A stretch of 64,000 bases of DNA from Paenibacillus xylaniclasticus. GTDB lineage: Bacteria > Bacillota > Bacilli > Paenibacillales > Paenibacillaceae. Position 1 is the first letter of the stretch, and each line of letters starts with the position of its first letter. Made by a program: the position numbers and the translations under genes. The stretch is from NCBI RefSeq assembly GCF_004001065.1, contig NZ_BIML01000004.1, positions 248,001 through 312,000 on the forward strand, written 5' to 3'. The notes beneath the pieces were generated by a model. The model had not been told where the DNA came from, ran no database searches, and saw only the letters and a list, made by a program, of their open reading frames with translations. Below, piece by piece: positions 35,611 to 45,115 of this stretch.

Positions 35611-36440
35611 TCGAAACAAAGCGGTTAGGCCGGACGATAGCTGGCTCGGTAATATTACATAATATATCGATAGCATTCTCGAAACCGGGAATGTATGGTA
35701 TTATCGGACCTAACGGAGCGGGCAAAACGACGCTGCTGCGGCTGCTCTCCGGTGTAGAACGCCCAACGGAGGGCGAGGTGCTGCTCGACGGCAAGTCAAT
35801 CAGCGTATGGCCGCGGAAACAGCTTGCGAGAACGATGGCAGTCGTGCAGCAGGGCGGACTGCCGCCGGCTGCTTATTCTGTTCGGGACACAGTTGCAATG
35901 GGCCGGTATCCGTATCAAGGCTGGTTCGGTGACGAGAAGGAAGACGCTGGTCTGATAATTGAAGAGGGATTGCATCGAATGAAGCTTATGCATCTAAGCA
36001 GCCGAACATTGGACACTCTTAGCGGCGGCGAGCGGCAAAGGGTGGCATTAGCTCAAATGATGGTTCAAAATCCACGGATCGTCCTGCTTGATGAACCGAC
36101 AACATACTTAGATGTTGGGTTTCAGCTGCAGCTTCTTGAGGCTGTGCTGGAATGGCAGCGAGAACGAGATTTGATCGTCATTACCGTCCTTCACGACTTG
36201 AATCTCGCTTCGCTTTACTGCGACGAGCTGGTAGTTATGAAGGAAGGGGCGCTGTATGCTGTTGGCAGTCCGGAGCAGATCGTAACGAGCGAGCTCGTTC
36301 GCAGTGTATATGGCGCGGAGGCTGACGTTATTGCTCATCCTGATGGGGAAGCTCCGCAAATCGTGCTCCGTCGTTCCCCTGCAGCTTCGTTCATGCGTCA
36401 GCAAGCGGAACGTGCAGTCCAGCTATCCATGATGAGATGA
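35607..36440 (+). CDS. btuD: Cobalamin ABC transporter ATPase BtuD-like
   Basis: ABC ATPase of the FecE/BtuD class, 277 aa. Walker A GPNGAGKTT near 35, Q-loop VVQQGGLPPAAYSV, signature LSGGERQRV, Walker B IVLLDEPTTYLD and H-loop VLHDLN. ATG overlaps the btuC stop (ATGA). A hairpin overlapping its stop codon may lower expression of the downstream cob genes. Confidence 0.93.
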   Translation: MIETKRLGRTIAGSVILHNISIAFSKPGMYGIIGPNGAGKTTLLRLLSGVERPTEGEVLLDGKSISVWPRKQLARTMAVVQQGGLPPAAYSVRDTVAMGRYPYQGWFGDEKEDAGLIIEEGLHRMKLMHLSSRTLDTLSGGERQRVALAQMMVQNPRIVLLDEPTTYLDVGFQLQLLEAVLEWQRERDLIVITVLHDLNLASLYCDELVVMKEGALYAVGSPEQIVTSELVRSVYGAEADVIAHPDGEAPQIVLRRSPAASFMRQQAERAVQLSMMR

Positions 36441-36475
36441 ACGGAGAAGACGGATGTCTCTTCCGTTCTTCTTGT
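36439..36475 (+). terminator. Possible attenuating hairpin between btuD and cobT
   Basis: Stem of 12 pairs with one mismatch (36439-36451 with 36456-36468), tail TTCTTGTTTT. The gap to cobT has no clear promoter, so partial termination is likely. Confidence 0.5.
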
Positions 36476-36512
36476 TTTAATCGTTCAAGTTACATAAGAG
36501 AGGAAGTTTAAG

Positions 36513-37583
36513 ATGACACAGATTAGCGACAATTGTTTATTACTTGCCAATATAATCGGACGAATCCGTCCGTTGGACGAGGACGCGATGAACCTGGCGG
36601 ACATCCATTTGGGCAATTTGACCAAGCCGCCAGGAAGCTTGGGCAGACTGGAGGCAATTGCACGCCAAACGGCAGGCATTACAGGTGAAGTTCATCCGGA
36701 TTTGTCGAGGAAGGCGATTATCGTTATGGCGGCAGATCACGGTGTCTGCGAGGAAGGCATCAGTGCGTTTCCAGCCGAAGTAACGCCGCAGATGGTAATG
36801 AACTTTTTGTCGGGCGGTGCGGCCGTTAACGTCTTGGCCAGACATGCAGGAGCCGATGTCCGATGCGTCGATATCGGTGTTAACGCAGAGCTTGACCATC
36901 CGGACCTGTATAAGCGCAAGCTGATGTACGGCACGAACAATATGGCGCATGGTCCGGCAATGGACCATGCAACGACTGTGCAGGCGATGCTTGTCGGCAT
37001 CGAAGTCGTCGATGAGCTGTATCGTGAAGGCTACAGGCTGTTCGGGACCGGTGAGATGGGAATCGGCAATACGACGGCAAGCTCGGCGGTTATGACGGTG
37101 CTGACTGGCTGCTCGCCCGAGGATACGGTTGGAAGAGGCACCGGTATTAACGATGAGAGACTGGCACATAAAATTAACGTCATCAGCCGCGCGATCGATA
37201 CGAATAAGCCGAATCCGGAAGATCCGTTCGATGTGGTATCGAAGGTAGGGGGACTCGAAATTGCTGGTCTTGCTGGCGTCATTATCGGAGCAGCGGCGAA
37301 GCGTTGTCCGGTCGTAATTGACGGATTTATATCGTCTGCTGCTGCATTAGTAGCAGCGAGGATGTCGCCGGATTCGGTTCATTATATGATCGGATCGCAT
37401 CTGTCCGAGGAGCAGGCCCACGGACAACTGCTAGACGCAATTGGACTGTCGCCGGTTATCCATATGCAGATGCGTCTAGGGGAAGGAACCGGGGCAGCAC
37501 TTTGCTTTCATCTTATCGAGGCTGCACAACGGATCATGAAGGAGATGGCGACGTTCGACAGCGCTGGCGTATCGCGAGGCTGA
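36513..37583 (+). CDS. cobT: Nicotinate-nucleotide--dimethylbenzimidazole phosphoribosyltransferase
   Basis: CobT, 356 aa: makes alpha-ribazole phosphate, the lower-ligand nucleotide, from nicotinate mononucleotide and dimethylbenzimidazole. Family motifs: LGNLTKPPGSLGRLE, MAADHGVCEEGISAFP, FGTGEMGIGNTTASSA and the catalytic Glu in MRLGEGTGAAL near the end. RBS AGAGAGGAAG. Part of the nucleotide loop assembly module with cobU, cbiB and cobS. Confidence 0.96.
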   Translation: MTQISDNCLLLANIIGRIRPLDEDAMNLADIHLGNLTKPPGSLGRLEAIARQTAGITGEVHPDLSRKAIIVMAADHGVCEEGISAFPAEVTPQMVMNFLSGGAAVNVLARHAGADVRCVDIGVNAELDHPDLYKRKLMYGTNNMAHGPAMDHATTVQAMLVGIEVVDELYREGYRLFGTGEMGIGNTTASSAVMTVLTGCSPEDTVGRGTGINDERLAHKINVISRAIDTNKPNPEDPFDVVSKVGGLEIAGLAGVIIGAAAKRCPVVIDGFISSAAALVAARMSPDSVHYMIGSHLSEEQAHGQLLDAIGLSPVIHMQMRLGEGTGAALCFHLIEAAQRIMKEMATFDSAGVSRG

Positions 37584-37605
37584 ACTGCTGAACTACTGGA
37601 GGCTC

Positions 37606-38190
37606 ATGAATAAGATGGCATTTCTGATTACAGGAGGCGCAAGAAGCGGCAAAAGCTCTTTCGCGGAGCGTTATGCCGCGCGATTGGCCAAGCGAGGATT
37701 CTATGTGGCTACGGCGACGGTGGAAGACGACGAAATGTCGGAGCGTATTGGTCGGCATCGGCAGCAGCGCGAATCGTCAGGCTTCCAGTGGACTACGATC
37801 GAGGAGCCGAGGCGGCTGGCTGAACGATTGAATGCTCTTATGTGTGATATCGATACTGCGGGAGGAGAGCCGCCCGTCGTTCTCGTTGATTGTTTGACGC
37901 TATGGCTGACGAATTATTTGCTTGCCTATGAGCATGAACCGATCGAGAGGCTGGAACAGGAAATCGATAAGCTGGCTCAAGCGGTTGCGGCTTACCGCTA
38001 TCCGCTGCTGCTGGTTACGAACGAGGTTGGCAGCGGGATTGTGCCAGCTTATCCGCTTGGCCGGACGTTCCGAGATGCGGCTGGCCGGATGAATCGCATC
38101 ATGGCTGACGCATGTGAGCGGACTTTTCTCGTTGTAAGCGGCATTCCGGTCGATCTGAGCCGGATTGCGGTGTCACTGGACGAGCTATGA
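37606..38190 (+). CDS. cobU: Adenosylcobinamide kinase / guanylyltransferase
   Basis: CobU/CobP, 194 aa: phosphorylates adenosylcobinamide and then adds GMP to give AdoCbi-GDP. P-loop GGARSGKSSFAE near residue 7, the GMP-accepting His in RHRQQR, DCLTLWLTN and TNEVGSGIVPAYPLGR. Overlaps the start of cbiB by 4 bases. Confidence 0.95.
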   Translation: MNKMAFLITGGARSGKSSFAERYAARLAKRGFYVATATVEDDEMSERIGRHRQQRESSGFQWTTIEEPRRLAERLNALMCDIDTAGGEPPVVLVDCLTLWLTNYLLAYEHEPIERLEQEIDKLAQAVAAYRYPLLLVTNEVGSGIVPAYPLGRTFRDAAGRMNRIMADACERTFLVVSGIPVDLSRIAVSLDEL

Positions 38191-39179
38191 TCGGTTGGAT
38201 GTACAGCTGGCAGGAGCTTCTCTGGATGGCTGCGGCAGCAATACTCGTCGATCTGATCGTCGGTGATCCTAGATGGCCTACTCATCCAGTTATCCGAATC
38301 GGCCAGCTCATTAAGCTGCTGGAGCGATGGCTCTATAAAGTGGAGCAAGGTAACAGGTATACCGGCCGCGGCCTGCGACTGCGTGGTATCATATTGACAA
38401 TCGCGACTGTAATAACGGCTTATACGGTGCTTGCGATTATCGTATTCACAGCGGATGCTATACATCCGTGGCTTGGTTACATCGTTAATGTCTGGTTTAT
38501 TTCTACGACAATCGCGGTAAAGGGGCTGAAGGATGCGGCGATGCTCGTGTATCGTCCGCTTGCTGCCGGCGATTTGGCACAGGCACGCCAATATACAGCA
38601 TATATTGTCAGCCGGGATACGGATCAACTGAGCGAATCGGAAGCAGCGAGGGCGGCCGTAGAGACTGTCGCGGAGAATACGGTTGACGCGTTCTTATCGC
38701 CATTGCTGTTCGCACTACTCGGCGGGGCGCCTCTTGCTATGGCATATCGGGCAGCGAATACGCTTGATTCCATGGTTGGTTACCGCAATGAGAGATACCG
38801 CTTTTTTGGCTGGTGCTCGGCGAGGCTGGACGATGTGTTAAATTATGTTCCAGCGAGACTAAGTGCTATTATGTTACCGCTTGCAGCATTGCTGCTTCGC
38901 GGCATGTCGGGAAAGCGTGCGATACATGCTGTATTCGTATTCGCCCGTAGGCATCCAAGTCCGAACAGCGGCATTCCTGAGTCTGCGGCGGCAGGAGCAC
39001 TTGGCATCGAGCTCGGCGGCGTCAACCAGTATTTCGGGCAGGTAAGCGAGCGGGCACGACTCGGTTGGCCGCTGCGTCCGCTTACAGCGGACGATATCGT
39101 GAAGACCGTCAGGCTGTTATATCTGACTTGTATTCTGACGCTGATAGGAGTGCTCGCGTTATGGTGGCTTGTATGTTAA
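38187..39179 (+). CDS. cbiB: Adenosylcobinamide-phosphate synthase CbiB
   Basis: CbiB/CobD family membrane protein, 330 aa: attaches aminopropanol phosphate to adenosylcobyric acid. Motifs GDPRWPTHPVIRIGQLI, SRDTDQLSESEAARAAVETVAENTVDAFLSPL and HPSPNSGIPESAAAGALGI. ATG overlaps cobU. Needed together with CbiZ and CobD for the cobyric-acid route of salvage. Confidence 0.95.
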   Translation: MIGWMYSWQELLWMAAAAILVDLIVGDPRWPTHPVIRIGQLIKLLERWLYKVEQGNRYTGRGLRLRGIILTIATVITAYTVLAIIVFTADAIHPWLGYIVNVWFISTTIAVKGLKDAAMLVYRPLAAGDLAQARQYTAYIVSRDTDQLSESEAARAAVETVAENTVDAFLSPLLFALLGGAPLAMAYRAANTLDSMVGYRNERYRFFGWCSARLDDVLNYVPARLSAIMLPLAALLLRGMSGKRAIHAVFVFARRHPSPNSGIPESAAAGALGIELGGVNQYFGQVSERARLGWPLRPLTADDIVKTVRLLYLTCILTLIGVLALWWLVC

Positions 39180-39976
39180 GAAAAGGATTGAACGGTCTAG
39201 TAGCTGCCGTTCAATTGTTAAGCAGAGTTCCGCTGCCGGTGCAGGTTCCATTCGATCCGCCGACGCTTGCAGTCAGTTTGCTCTCTTTTCCGCTCGCGGG
39301 TCTGCTGATTGGCGTGTTGACGGCGGGGGCTTCGGCACTGTTTCAACTGCTGGACATGCCACTGCTGGCTGCAGCGCTCACTCTCGGCTGGTGGATTGCG
39401 CTCACGGGCGGACTTCATCTGGACGGCTGGATGGATACGGCGGACGGTGTGCTCAGCGGTCGTCCCCGCGAGCAAATGCTTGAGATTATGAAGGACAGCC
39501 GCGTCGGGGCGATGGGCGTCATCGCTGGTTTCATGCTTCTGCTTGTGAAATTCGCCGCGCTTGTCACACTGTTCGAGAGGACAGACAGCACCTCTGTATG
39601 GATGATGCTCGCGCTTGGTCCAGTATGGAGTCGTTGGTGGATGACTGCGGCAATCGTTATATGGCCAAGTGCTAGAGAAGGCGGTATGGGAGCGATGTTT
39701 CGAGCCGCTAGCTCGAAGCATGCAGCAGGAGCTGCCGTTATGGCAATTGCCGTCTCCGTGGCGGTGGCTGCAATGTTAAGACTGGAAGTGGTTCAAAGTG
39801 TGGTGGCTGTTGCCGTTATCGCAGGTGCGGCAGCAGCAGTAGGTCTGCTGCTTGCGATATGGCTCGGCCGCAAGCTTGGCGGCTTGACTGGCGATACGTA
39901 CGGGGCCATGAATGAAGCGTCAGAAGCGGCTGGTCTTATAGCCATATGTTTGTTGTGTACAAGCTGGACGTTATAA
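39161..39976 (+). CDS. cobS: Adenosylcobinamide-GDP ribazoletransferase CobS
   Basis: Cobalamin synthase, 271 aa membrane protein: joins AdoCbi-GDP and alpha-ribazole (phosphate). Family motifs: LLSRVPLPVQVPFDP, GGLHLDGWMDTADGV, KDSRVGAMGVIA and LGGLTGDTYGAMNEASE. The start is ATG 39161 (overlap of 19 bases with cbiB) or ATG 39173; the ORF extends much further upstream inside cbiB, which is not credible. Confidence 0.93.
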   Translation: MVACMLRKGLNGLVAAVQLLSRVPLPVQVPFDPPTLAVSLLSFPLAGLLIGVLTAGASALFQLLDMPLLAAALTLGWWIALTGGLHLDGWMDTADGVLSGRPREQMLEIMKDSRVGAMGVIAGFMLLLVKFAALVTLFERTDSTSVWMMLALGPVWSRWWMTAAIVIWPSAREGGMGAMFRAASSKHAAGAAVMAIAVSVAVAAMLRLEVVQSVVAVAVIAGAAAAVGLLLAIWLGRKLGGLTGDTYGAMNEASEAAGLIAICLLCTSWTL

Positions 39977-40023
39977 CGAACTCGTCCAGCGATGCACATC
40001 TCTAACAGCAGGAGGAAACGATA

Positions 40024-41115
40024 ATGCTAGAGCGATATGGACATGGCGGAGATTTGGTAACGGCGTCAGGACTGTACGGCATTCCTGCCGATCAATTCAT
40101 CGATTTCAGCTCGAATATGAACCCGTTCGGACCGCCAGATGCGGTCCATTCTGTTATCGAAGCGAGATGGCGGGAGCTTGAACGATATCCAGACCCTGCA
40201 GTACGAGGCTTGCGCAGCAAGCTGGCCCGAAAACACGGGCTTTACGAAGATCGAATACTGTGTGGCAATGGCGCGGCGGAGCTGATTGAGCTGGCGGTTC
40301 GAACAGCACCTCTTGGAAGCGGAAGCGTCATCGGGATTGTCGTACCTGGATTTGGTGAATATGCCGAGGCGGCGCACAAGTTCGGCGCCCGGACGATACG
40401 CGTACCGCTGCTCGAAGAGGAGGGCTTTCGATTATCGGAGGAGCGCATCATGGCTGTGGCTCATGAGGCTCATCCGGATTTATGGCTGCTTGGCTCACCG
40501 AACAATCCGACAGGAATGGCGGTCGACCGTGAGCTTGTGATGAAGCTGCTCGATACAGGTGCACTCGTCGTGATCGATGAAGCGTTCCTAGACTTTGACC
40601 CGGATGATGAGAAGCGAACGCTTATGAGAGAGGCAGCGGAGCGGCCTAATCTGCTCGTTATTCGGTCCATGACGAAGTTTTATGCCATTCCCGGGATCAG
40701 GCTCGGTTATGCGGTCGGCTCCGCTAAGACGATCGAATCGATGCGCTCGCTGCAGACGCAGTGGAGCGTGAATTCGCTGGCGCAATGGATCGGCGAGGCG
40801 GTGCTCGATGACAAGCTGTATGCGAAGCGCACACGACAATGGTTAGCAGAAGAACGTCCTTGGCTGTCAGCGGCGCTTAACCATTTAGGCTGCAAAGTAT
40901 TTGAAAGCCGGACAAATTATTTGCTAGTGAAGCTGCCGCAAGAGTATACGGCTAACGCTGCCGAGCTGCAGCGTCAGATGGGGGCACGCGGTGTACTTAT
41001 TCGCGATGCTTCGCATTTCGACGGCTTGAATGACCGGTTTATTCGTGTTGCGGTAAAGCTAAGGGATCAGAACGAACAGCTGTTAAGCGCTATGTCTGAT
41101 TGCTTAGGTGGATAA
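40024..41115 (+). CDS. cobD: Threonine-phosphate decarboxylase CobD-like
   Basis: PLP enzyme of the HisC/CobD class, 363 aa. GHGGDLVTASGLYG and IDFSSNMNPFGPP at the N-terminus are CobD hallmarks; SPNNPTG and the PLP lysine in SMTKFYAIPGIRLGY follow. It makes (R)-1-amino-2-propanol phosphate from threonine phosphate for CbiB. RBS GCAGGAGG. Overlaps cbiZ by 8 bases. HisC function is a less likely alternative. Confidence 0.9.
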   Translation: MLERYGHGGDLVTASGLYGIPADQFIDFSSNMNPFGPPDAVHSVIEARWRELERYPDPAVRGLRSKLARKHGLYEDRILCGNGAAELIELAVRTAPLGSGSVIGIVVPGFGEYAEAAHKFGARTIRVPLLEEEGFRLSEERIMAVAHEAHPDLWLLGSPNNPTGMAVDRELVMKLLDTGALVVIDEAFLDFDPDDEKRTLMREAAERPNLLVIRSMTKFYAIPGIRLGYAVGSAKTIESMRSLQTQWSVNSLAQWIGEAVLDDKLYAKRTRQWLAEERPWLSAALNHLGCKVFESRTNYLLVKLPQEYTANAAELQRQMGARGVLIRDASHFDGLNDRFIRVAVKLRDQNEQLLSAMSDCLGG

Positions 41116-41863
41116 GCAGCTGGAGTGGTTCGAGAAGGAGAGAGGCTTTATGCAGCCATTTCGGGTAATGAACGAGTATTACAGCAGCTGTTGGACGGGG
41201 CTATATGCTAGGCTGTCCGACGATGGCGAGCGGATAATGATCGAAAGTCCTGATCGAATGCGGACGCTCAGCAGCGCGATCTATCGTGGAGGGATGTCGA
41301 GCGCTGATCGGTTCATCAATTGGAGAGTACCGTTGACATACAATAACGACGATCCGCACACCGAAATATTGGATAGGCTGGAACAGTGGGGGATCGAGCA
41401 CGAGCGTGCTATCGTCCTCATGACGGCAGCCAAACTGACGCATGCTTCCGTCGCTGAATATATGGACGACCGGTTCAAGCTCGTATGTATGACGACGGCA
41501 GGAACGCGCAATGCCGCACGGGCAGGCAGCGAGCGAACGATTTATGAATCGTGGCGCCCTGGTACCATTAACACCTTCCTATTATTTGACGGACAGTTGA
41601 CAGACGCTGCTATGGTTAACGCAATGATGACAGCCGTCGAAGCGAAAGCAGCTGCCCTACAGGACATCGGCTTACGCGATTCAGATAACGGCCTTGCAGC
41701 AACGGGTACGACAACCGATGCAATCGTGCTTGGTGTAAGTGGCAAAACAATCTATCATGCCATACATGAGTACGCAGGCACTGCGACGACTGTCGGAGCA
41801 GCGATCGGCCAGCTGGTGTATGACACGGTATATGAATCGGTTGTGACTCAGCATGAGGAGTGA
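41108..41863 (+). CDS. cbiZ: Adenosylcobinamide amidohydrolase CbiZ
   Basis: CbiZ, 251 aa: hydrolyses the aminopropanol amide of adenosylcobinamide or pseudo-corrinoids to give adenosylcobyric acid. Motifs: LSSAIYRGGMSSADRFINWRVP, VLMTAAKLTHAS, AGTRNAARAG, INTFLLFDG and GTTTDAIVLG. GTG start inside the cobD end. With CobD and CbiB it allows corrinoids bearing another lower ligand to be rebuilt. Last gene of the operon; a terminator follows. Confidence 0.92.
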   Translation: MDKQLEWFEKERGFMQPFRVMNEYYSSCWTGLYARLSDDGERIMIESPDRMRTLSSAIYRGGMSSADRFINWRVPLTYNNDDPHTEILDRLEQWGIEHERAIVLMTAAKLTHASVAEYMDDRFKLVCMTTAGTRNAARAGSERTIYESWRPGTINTFLLFDGQLTDAAMVNAMMTAVEAKAAALQDIGLRDSDNGLAATGTTTDAIVLGVSGKTIYHAIHEYAGTATTVGAAIGQLVYDTVYESVVTQHEE

Positions 41864-41925
41864 CGGGAGCGGAAGTCTCGTGTACGAAGTTCTGGTTATG
41901 ATGAGTGATTGCTGCTTTACGTGTT

Positions 41926-41957
41926 CAGAGCCTGCACATTGTGCAGGCTCTGTCTGT
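41926..41957. terminator. Terminator between cbiZ and gluQRS
   Basis: Perfect 12-bp stem CAGAGCCTGCAC / GTGCAGGCTCTG with ATT loop; T-rich tail (TCTGTT) on the cbiZ side. Confidence 0.7.
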
Positions 41958-41968
41958 TAGCTCGTACC

Positions 41969-42940
41969 TTACGGAGCAACGTCAGCGCCGAGCATTCTCA
42001 GCGCTGCTTCGTCAACGACGACAGGGTTGCGGGGGACGAGGTTCATATGAAAACGAGGGATGAGCTCGGCTGCCGAGATCGGTTCAGCGCGGTCGTGCAA
42101 GCCGCTCCAAGCGGCCATCGCGCCGATAACAAGCTCGGGTGCGATGCCGCGCTCCCGGATGGACGCGAGTGACACCGCGCCATGACGCTTTGCAAGCCTA
42201 GTGCCATCTGGGCCGAGCAGCAGCGGCACATGCGCGAAGCGCGGCGGCTTCATTCCGAGAGCCTTATACAGAAGAAGTTGACGAGGCGTAGAGTCGATCA
42301 GGTCCCAGCCGCGCAGTACGTCGGTGATTCCCATCGCGTGGTCGTCGACGACGACGGCGAGTTGGTAACTTATAATGCCGTCGGCTCGCTTGACGACGAA
42401 ATCACCGCCTGCTCCGGGCGGAAAAGATTGTTCGCCAGCCGCCTCATCGACGAACGTAATTGCTACATCCGGCATAGCGAATCGGAGTGAAGGCTGCTTT
42501 ACAGCTTCACGGACCGATCGCTGCTCCTCCGTCAGATGACGACATAGTCCGGGATAAGCGGGACCTTCCGCTGATAAGCCATGCGGCGCGCTTGCAATCG
42601 CCTGAAGCTCGGCTCTGCTGCAATAGCATGGGTATAATACACCTTGGTCATTCAATTTGCGCAGTGCTGCTTCATAGAAGAACTCACGTTCGCTTTGTAT
42701 ATAGGGTGCATATTGGCCGCCGACATCGGGGCCTTCATCCCAATCGATGCCGAGCCAGCGCAAATCTTCTATCGCTTGCCGGGCATAATGCGGCTTCGAT
42801 CTCGGCTTGTCGATATCCTCGATACGGAGCACGAATTGTCCGTCCGCGCTGCGAATTTGCAGCCAGGACAGCAGCGCGGTGCGGGCGTTGCCGATATGCA
42901 TATATCCGGAAGGCGTTGGTGCGAATCTGCCGCGCTTCAC
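41969..42940 (-). CDS. gluQRS: Glutamyl-Q tRNA(Asp) synthetase
   Basis: Truncated GluRS paralogue of 323 aa that charges queuosine 34 of tRNA(Asp) with glutamate. Class I signature [20 protein letters not shown], zinc site in PCYCSRAE...YPGLCRH, and KMSKS counterpart RLAKRHG. GTG at 42940 is chosen: GAGGTGG lies 6 bases upstream and the product begins [11 protein letters not shown]; earlier in-frame ATGs at 43039 and 42991 lack a ribosome site. The anticodon-binding domain is absent, as expected. Confidence 0.93.
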   Translation of the reverse strand: MKRGRFAPTPSGYMHIGNARTALLSWLQIRSADGQFVLRIEDIDKPRSKPHYARQAIEDLRWLGIDWDEGPDVGGQYAPYIQSEREFFYEAALRKLNDQGVLYPCYCSRAELQAIASAPHGLSAEGPAYPGLCRHLTEEQRSVREAVKQPSLRFAMPDVAITFVDEAAGEQSFPPGAGGDFVVKRADGIISYQLAVVVDDHAMGITDVLRGWDLIDSTPRQLLLYKALGMKPPRFAHVPLLLGPDGTRLAKRHGAVSLASIRERGIAPELVIGAMAAWSGLHDRAEPISAAELIPRFHMNLVPRNPVVVDEAALRMLGADVAP

Positions 42941-43173
42941 TATAACCACCTCGTTCAGATCGAGCGGAGCCGTCAGCGCCGTTCGACGCATTTTGACCAA
43001 TAGAAGGGAATCGATAAAAGACAAGCCATATTCTAGCACGGGGACGAAAAGGGAAGCAACTGGGCATGAGCTATCTAATCATGCGCGAAGACGGAGGAAG
43101 ATTGACCATTGTTGAAGGCGTCGTGATACAATGGATGCGTTCGATTAACGTTAAGCTGCGCTGGAGGAGTTAT

Positions 43174-44130
43174 ATGCTTTCGATCTATGCCTTGACGAAG
43201 CAAAATGAGAAATTATTAGATTTAACGATGGACGACATACGCAGCAACGCTGATAATTACATATGGTACTGGGTCGATTTCAACCAACCGACTGAAGAGG
43301 AGATCGAACTGCTGGCGTCCTGGTTTCACTTTCATCCGCTAGCTATTGAGGATTGCTTGCATCAGCTGCAGCGACCAAAGATGGATCATTACGGAGATAC
43401 TCATTTTTTTGTTCTGCATGCGCTTCAACCGGAAACCTTGTTCGTTCATGAAGTGAATTTGTTCGTTAATACGAGCTTTCTAGTCACCTTTCATATTCAT
43501 GAATCACCGGAGGTCCGCAATGCGGTTGCGAAGACGTTCGCCGCTCACGAACTGAACAGACTAACTCCGCTTCATGCGGCTTATCATGTAATGGACGAGC
43601 TGGTTGACCGATATTTTCCGGCAGTATATGCTCTTGATGACCAGCTTGCGGAGAAGGAAATCGATGATACATCTTCCTTCGGCAGCGAGATGTTGAACGA
43701 GCTGTTCACGATTCGCTCGAAGCTTTTACATATGCGTAAAACGATTATTCCAATGAGGGATTTGCTCTATCGGGTGCTTAGCTCGGAGAAGCTGTTAGGG
43801 CTGCAGGAAGAACGTGCCTTCCTGGCGGACGTTCACGACCATCTGTTGAAGCTGTCGGAGATGATCGAAGCAAGTCGGGAAATGACAGCTGATCTGCGGG
43901 ACAGCATCATCTCATATAATTCCAATCGAATGAACTCGATTATGAAGACGCTAACCGTGATTACGACGATATTTATGCCGCTGACGTTTATTGCTGGGTT
44001 GTACGGGATGAATTTCTCCCGCATGCCAGAGCTGGAATGGCGGTATGGTTATTTTACAGTGCTGATCGTAATGGTGCTGGTCGGCGTATCGATGTATATG
44101 TGGTTTAAGCGGAAGGGTTGGTTTGATTAA
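43174..44130 (+). CDS. corA: CorA family divalent cation transporter
   Basis: 318-aa CorA-type Mg2+/Co2+ channel: long cytoplasmic alpha/beta part, extended stalk helix, and two C-terminal membrane helices (TTIFMPLTFIAGLYGMNF, then FTVLIVMVLVGVSMYMWF). The GMN selectivity motif is intact in YGMNF. ATG 43174 follows GAGGAG. Ion may be Mg2+ or Co2+; Co2+ would fit the cobalamin genes nearby, but this is only positional. Confidence 0.9.
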   Translation: MLSIYALTKQNEKLLDLTMDDIRSNADNYIWYWVDFNQPTEEEIELLASWFHFHPLAIEDCLHQLQRPKMDHYGDTHFFVLHALQPETLFVHEVNLFVNTSFLVTFHIHESPEVRNAVAKTFAAHELNRLTPLHAAYHVMDELVDRYFPAVYALDDQLAEKEIDDTSSFGSEMLNELFTIRSKLLHMRKTIIPMRDLLYRVLSSEKLLGLQEERAFLADVHDHLLKLSEMIEASREMTADLRDSIISYNSNRMNSIMKTLTVITTIFMPLTFIAGLYGMNFSRMPELEWRYGYFTVLIVMVLVGVSMYMWFKRKGWFD

Positions 44131-44164
44131 ATTATAAGCAAATATGCGGAGGGTGAGACGTAGT

Positions 44165-45013
44165 TTGGATACGGCAGTTCATACGGAGATGGAACCTAAC
44201 AAGCCGAATCGGCGTGGACGGGCGGTCAGCATTCTGGCAGTTGTCATCGTTGCGGTGTCATTGTCGCTTGCCGCTAGTGGAATAGCTATCTGGCTGACGC
44301 AGGGCTCGTCGAAGCAGCAGGACGTCGGTCATAAGCTTTATGATGGGTACACCTATGAGAGAAAAAATGTGAACGGTATCATGCTGCATGCGATCGTTAC
44401 GGAGCCGCAGAAAATAACGCTTGATGTTATACACGGCAATGTATCAACTTCGCCGTATTACGGGATTAACGGAGGATTTTTTTATAACGGAAGTTTGCTT
44501 AGCATCGCGGTTATTAACGACCAGCCGGTTGGTGGTAAGCCGAATGATTATGGCTCGGGCTATGTCAACATGAAAGTGCCTCGCGGGACGCTTGTATGGG
44601 ACGGGATAGACAAAACGTTAAGCGTTCAAGTCGTGTCGCGTGCGGATGAGTTGAAGGTGAGCGACCGGGACCATTATTGGGCACAGGGTGGCATCAGTAT
44701 GAGCCTGTCCGATGAGCAGCTGTGGCGCAAGCAGCTCGAGAAGGAGCTGGCACCGATGCCAGACGAGGAGCGGCTGCGAAGCGCTGCTGTCTATGATACG
44801 AAAGGTACGTTATATTTAATCGTTTCGCAGACGAAGACGACGCTTGCGAATTTCCGCAGCGCAATTAAGGAAGCGTTCGGTCCGCTTGAGGACGGCATTT
44901 TTCTAGATGGTGACGGCTCTTCCCAGCTTCATGCGTACGAAGCGGCGCTGCCGGGTGACGGCCGCCCGGTAGAGCAAATAATCCGATTGAAGAAGCCGGA
45001 TGAGAGCCGGTAG
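44165..45013 (+). CDS. Phosphodiester glycosidase family membrane protein
   Basis: 282-aa protein: membrane anchor near residues 20-42 (AVSILAVVIVAVSLSLAASGIAIWL), then an extracytoplasmic NAGPA/phosphodiester glycosidase domain with YYGINGGFF and DGIFLDGDGSSQL. Relatives remove N-acetylglucosamine from phosphodiester linkages, possibly in wall polymers. TTG 44165 is chosen because GGAGGGTGAG (44148-44157) lies 7 bases before it and would be inside the longer ORF. No wall-teichoic genes beside it. Confidence 0.82.
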   Translation: MDTAVHTEMEPNKPNRRGRAVSILAVVIVAVSLSLAASGIAIWLTQGSSKQQDVGHKLYDGYTYERKNVNGIMLHAIVTEPQKITLDVIHGNVSTSPYYGINGGFFYNGSLLSIAVINDQPVGGKPNDYGSGYVNMKVPRGTLVWDGIDKTLSVQVVSRADELKVSDRDHYWAQGGISMSLSDEQLWRKQLEKELAPMPDEERLRSAAVYDTKGTLYLIVSQTKTTLANFRSAIKEAFGPLEDGIFLDGDGSSQLHAYEAALPGDGRPVEQIIRLKKPDESR

Positions 45014-45115
45014 CTGCGTTGCATGCGCCGGTCGGTTGTCTGTGAATGAATAGGATCGAGAGTTATTCAGCGGCTTTTGGAAGCTGCCGTTCAGATATAG
45101 AAGGAAGGGGTTCAT

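Noticed and set aside
40024-41115. Annotation of the CobD-like gene as histidinol-phosphate aminotransferase
   Set aside because: The N-terminal GHGGDLVTASGLYG block and operon position fit threonine-phosphate decarboxylase better.
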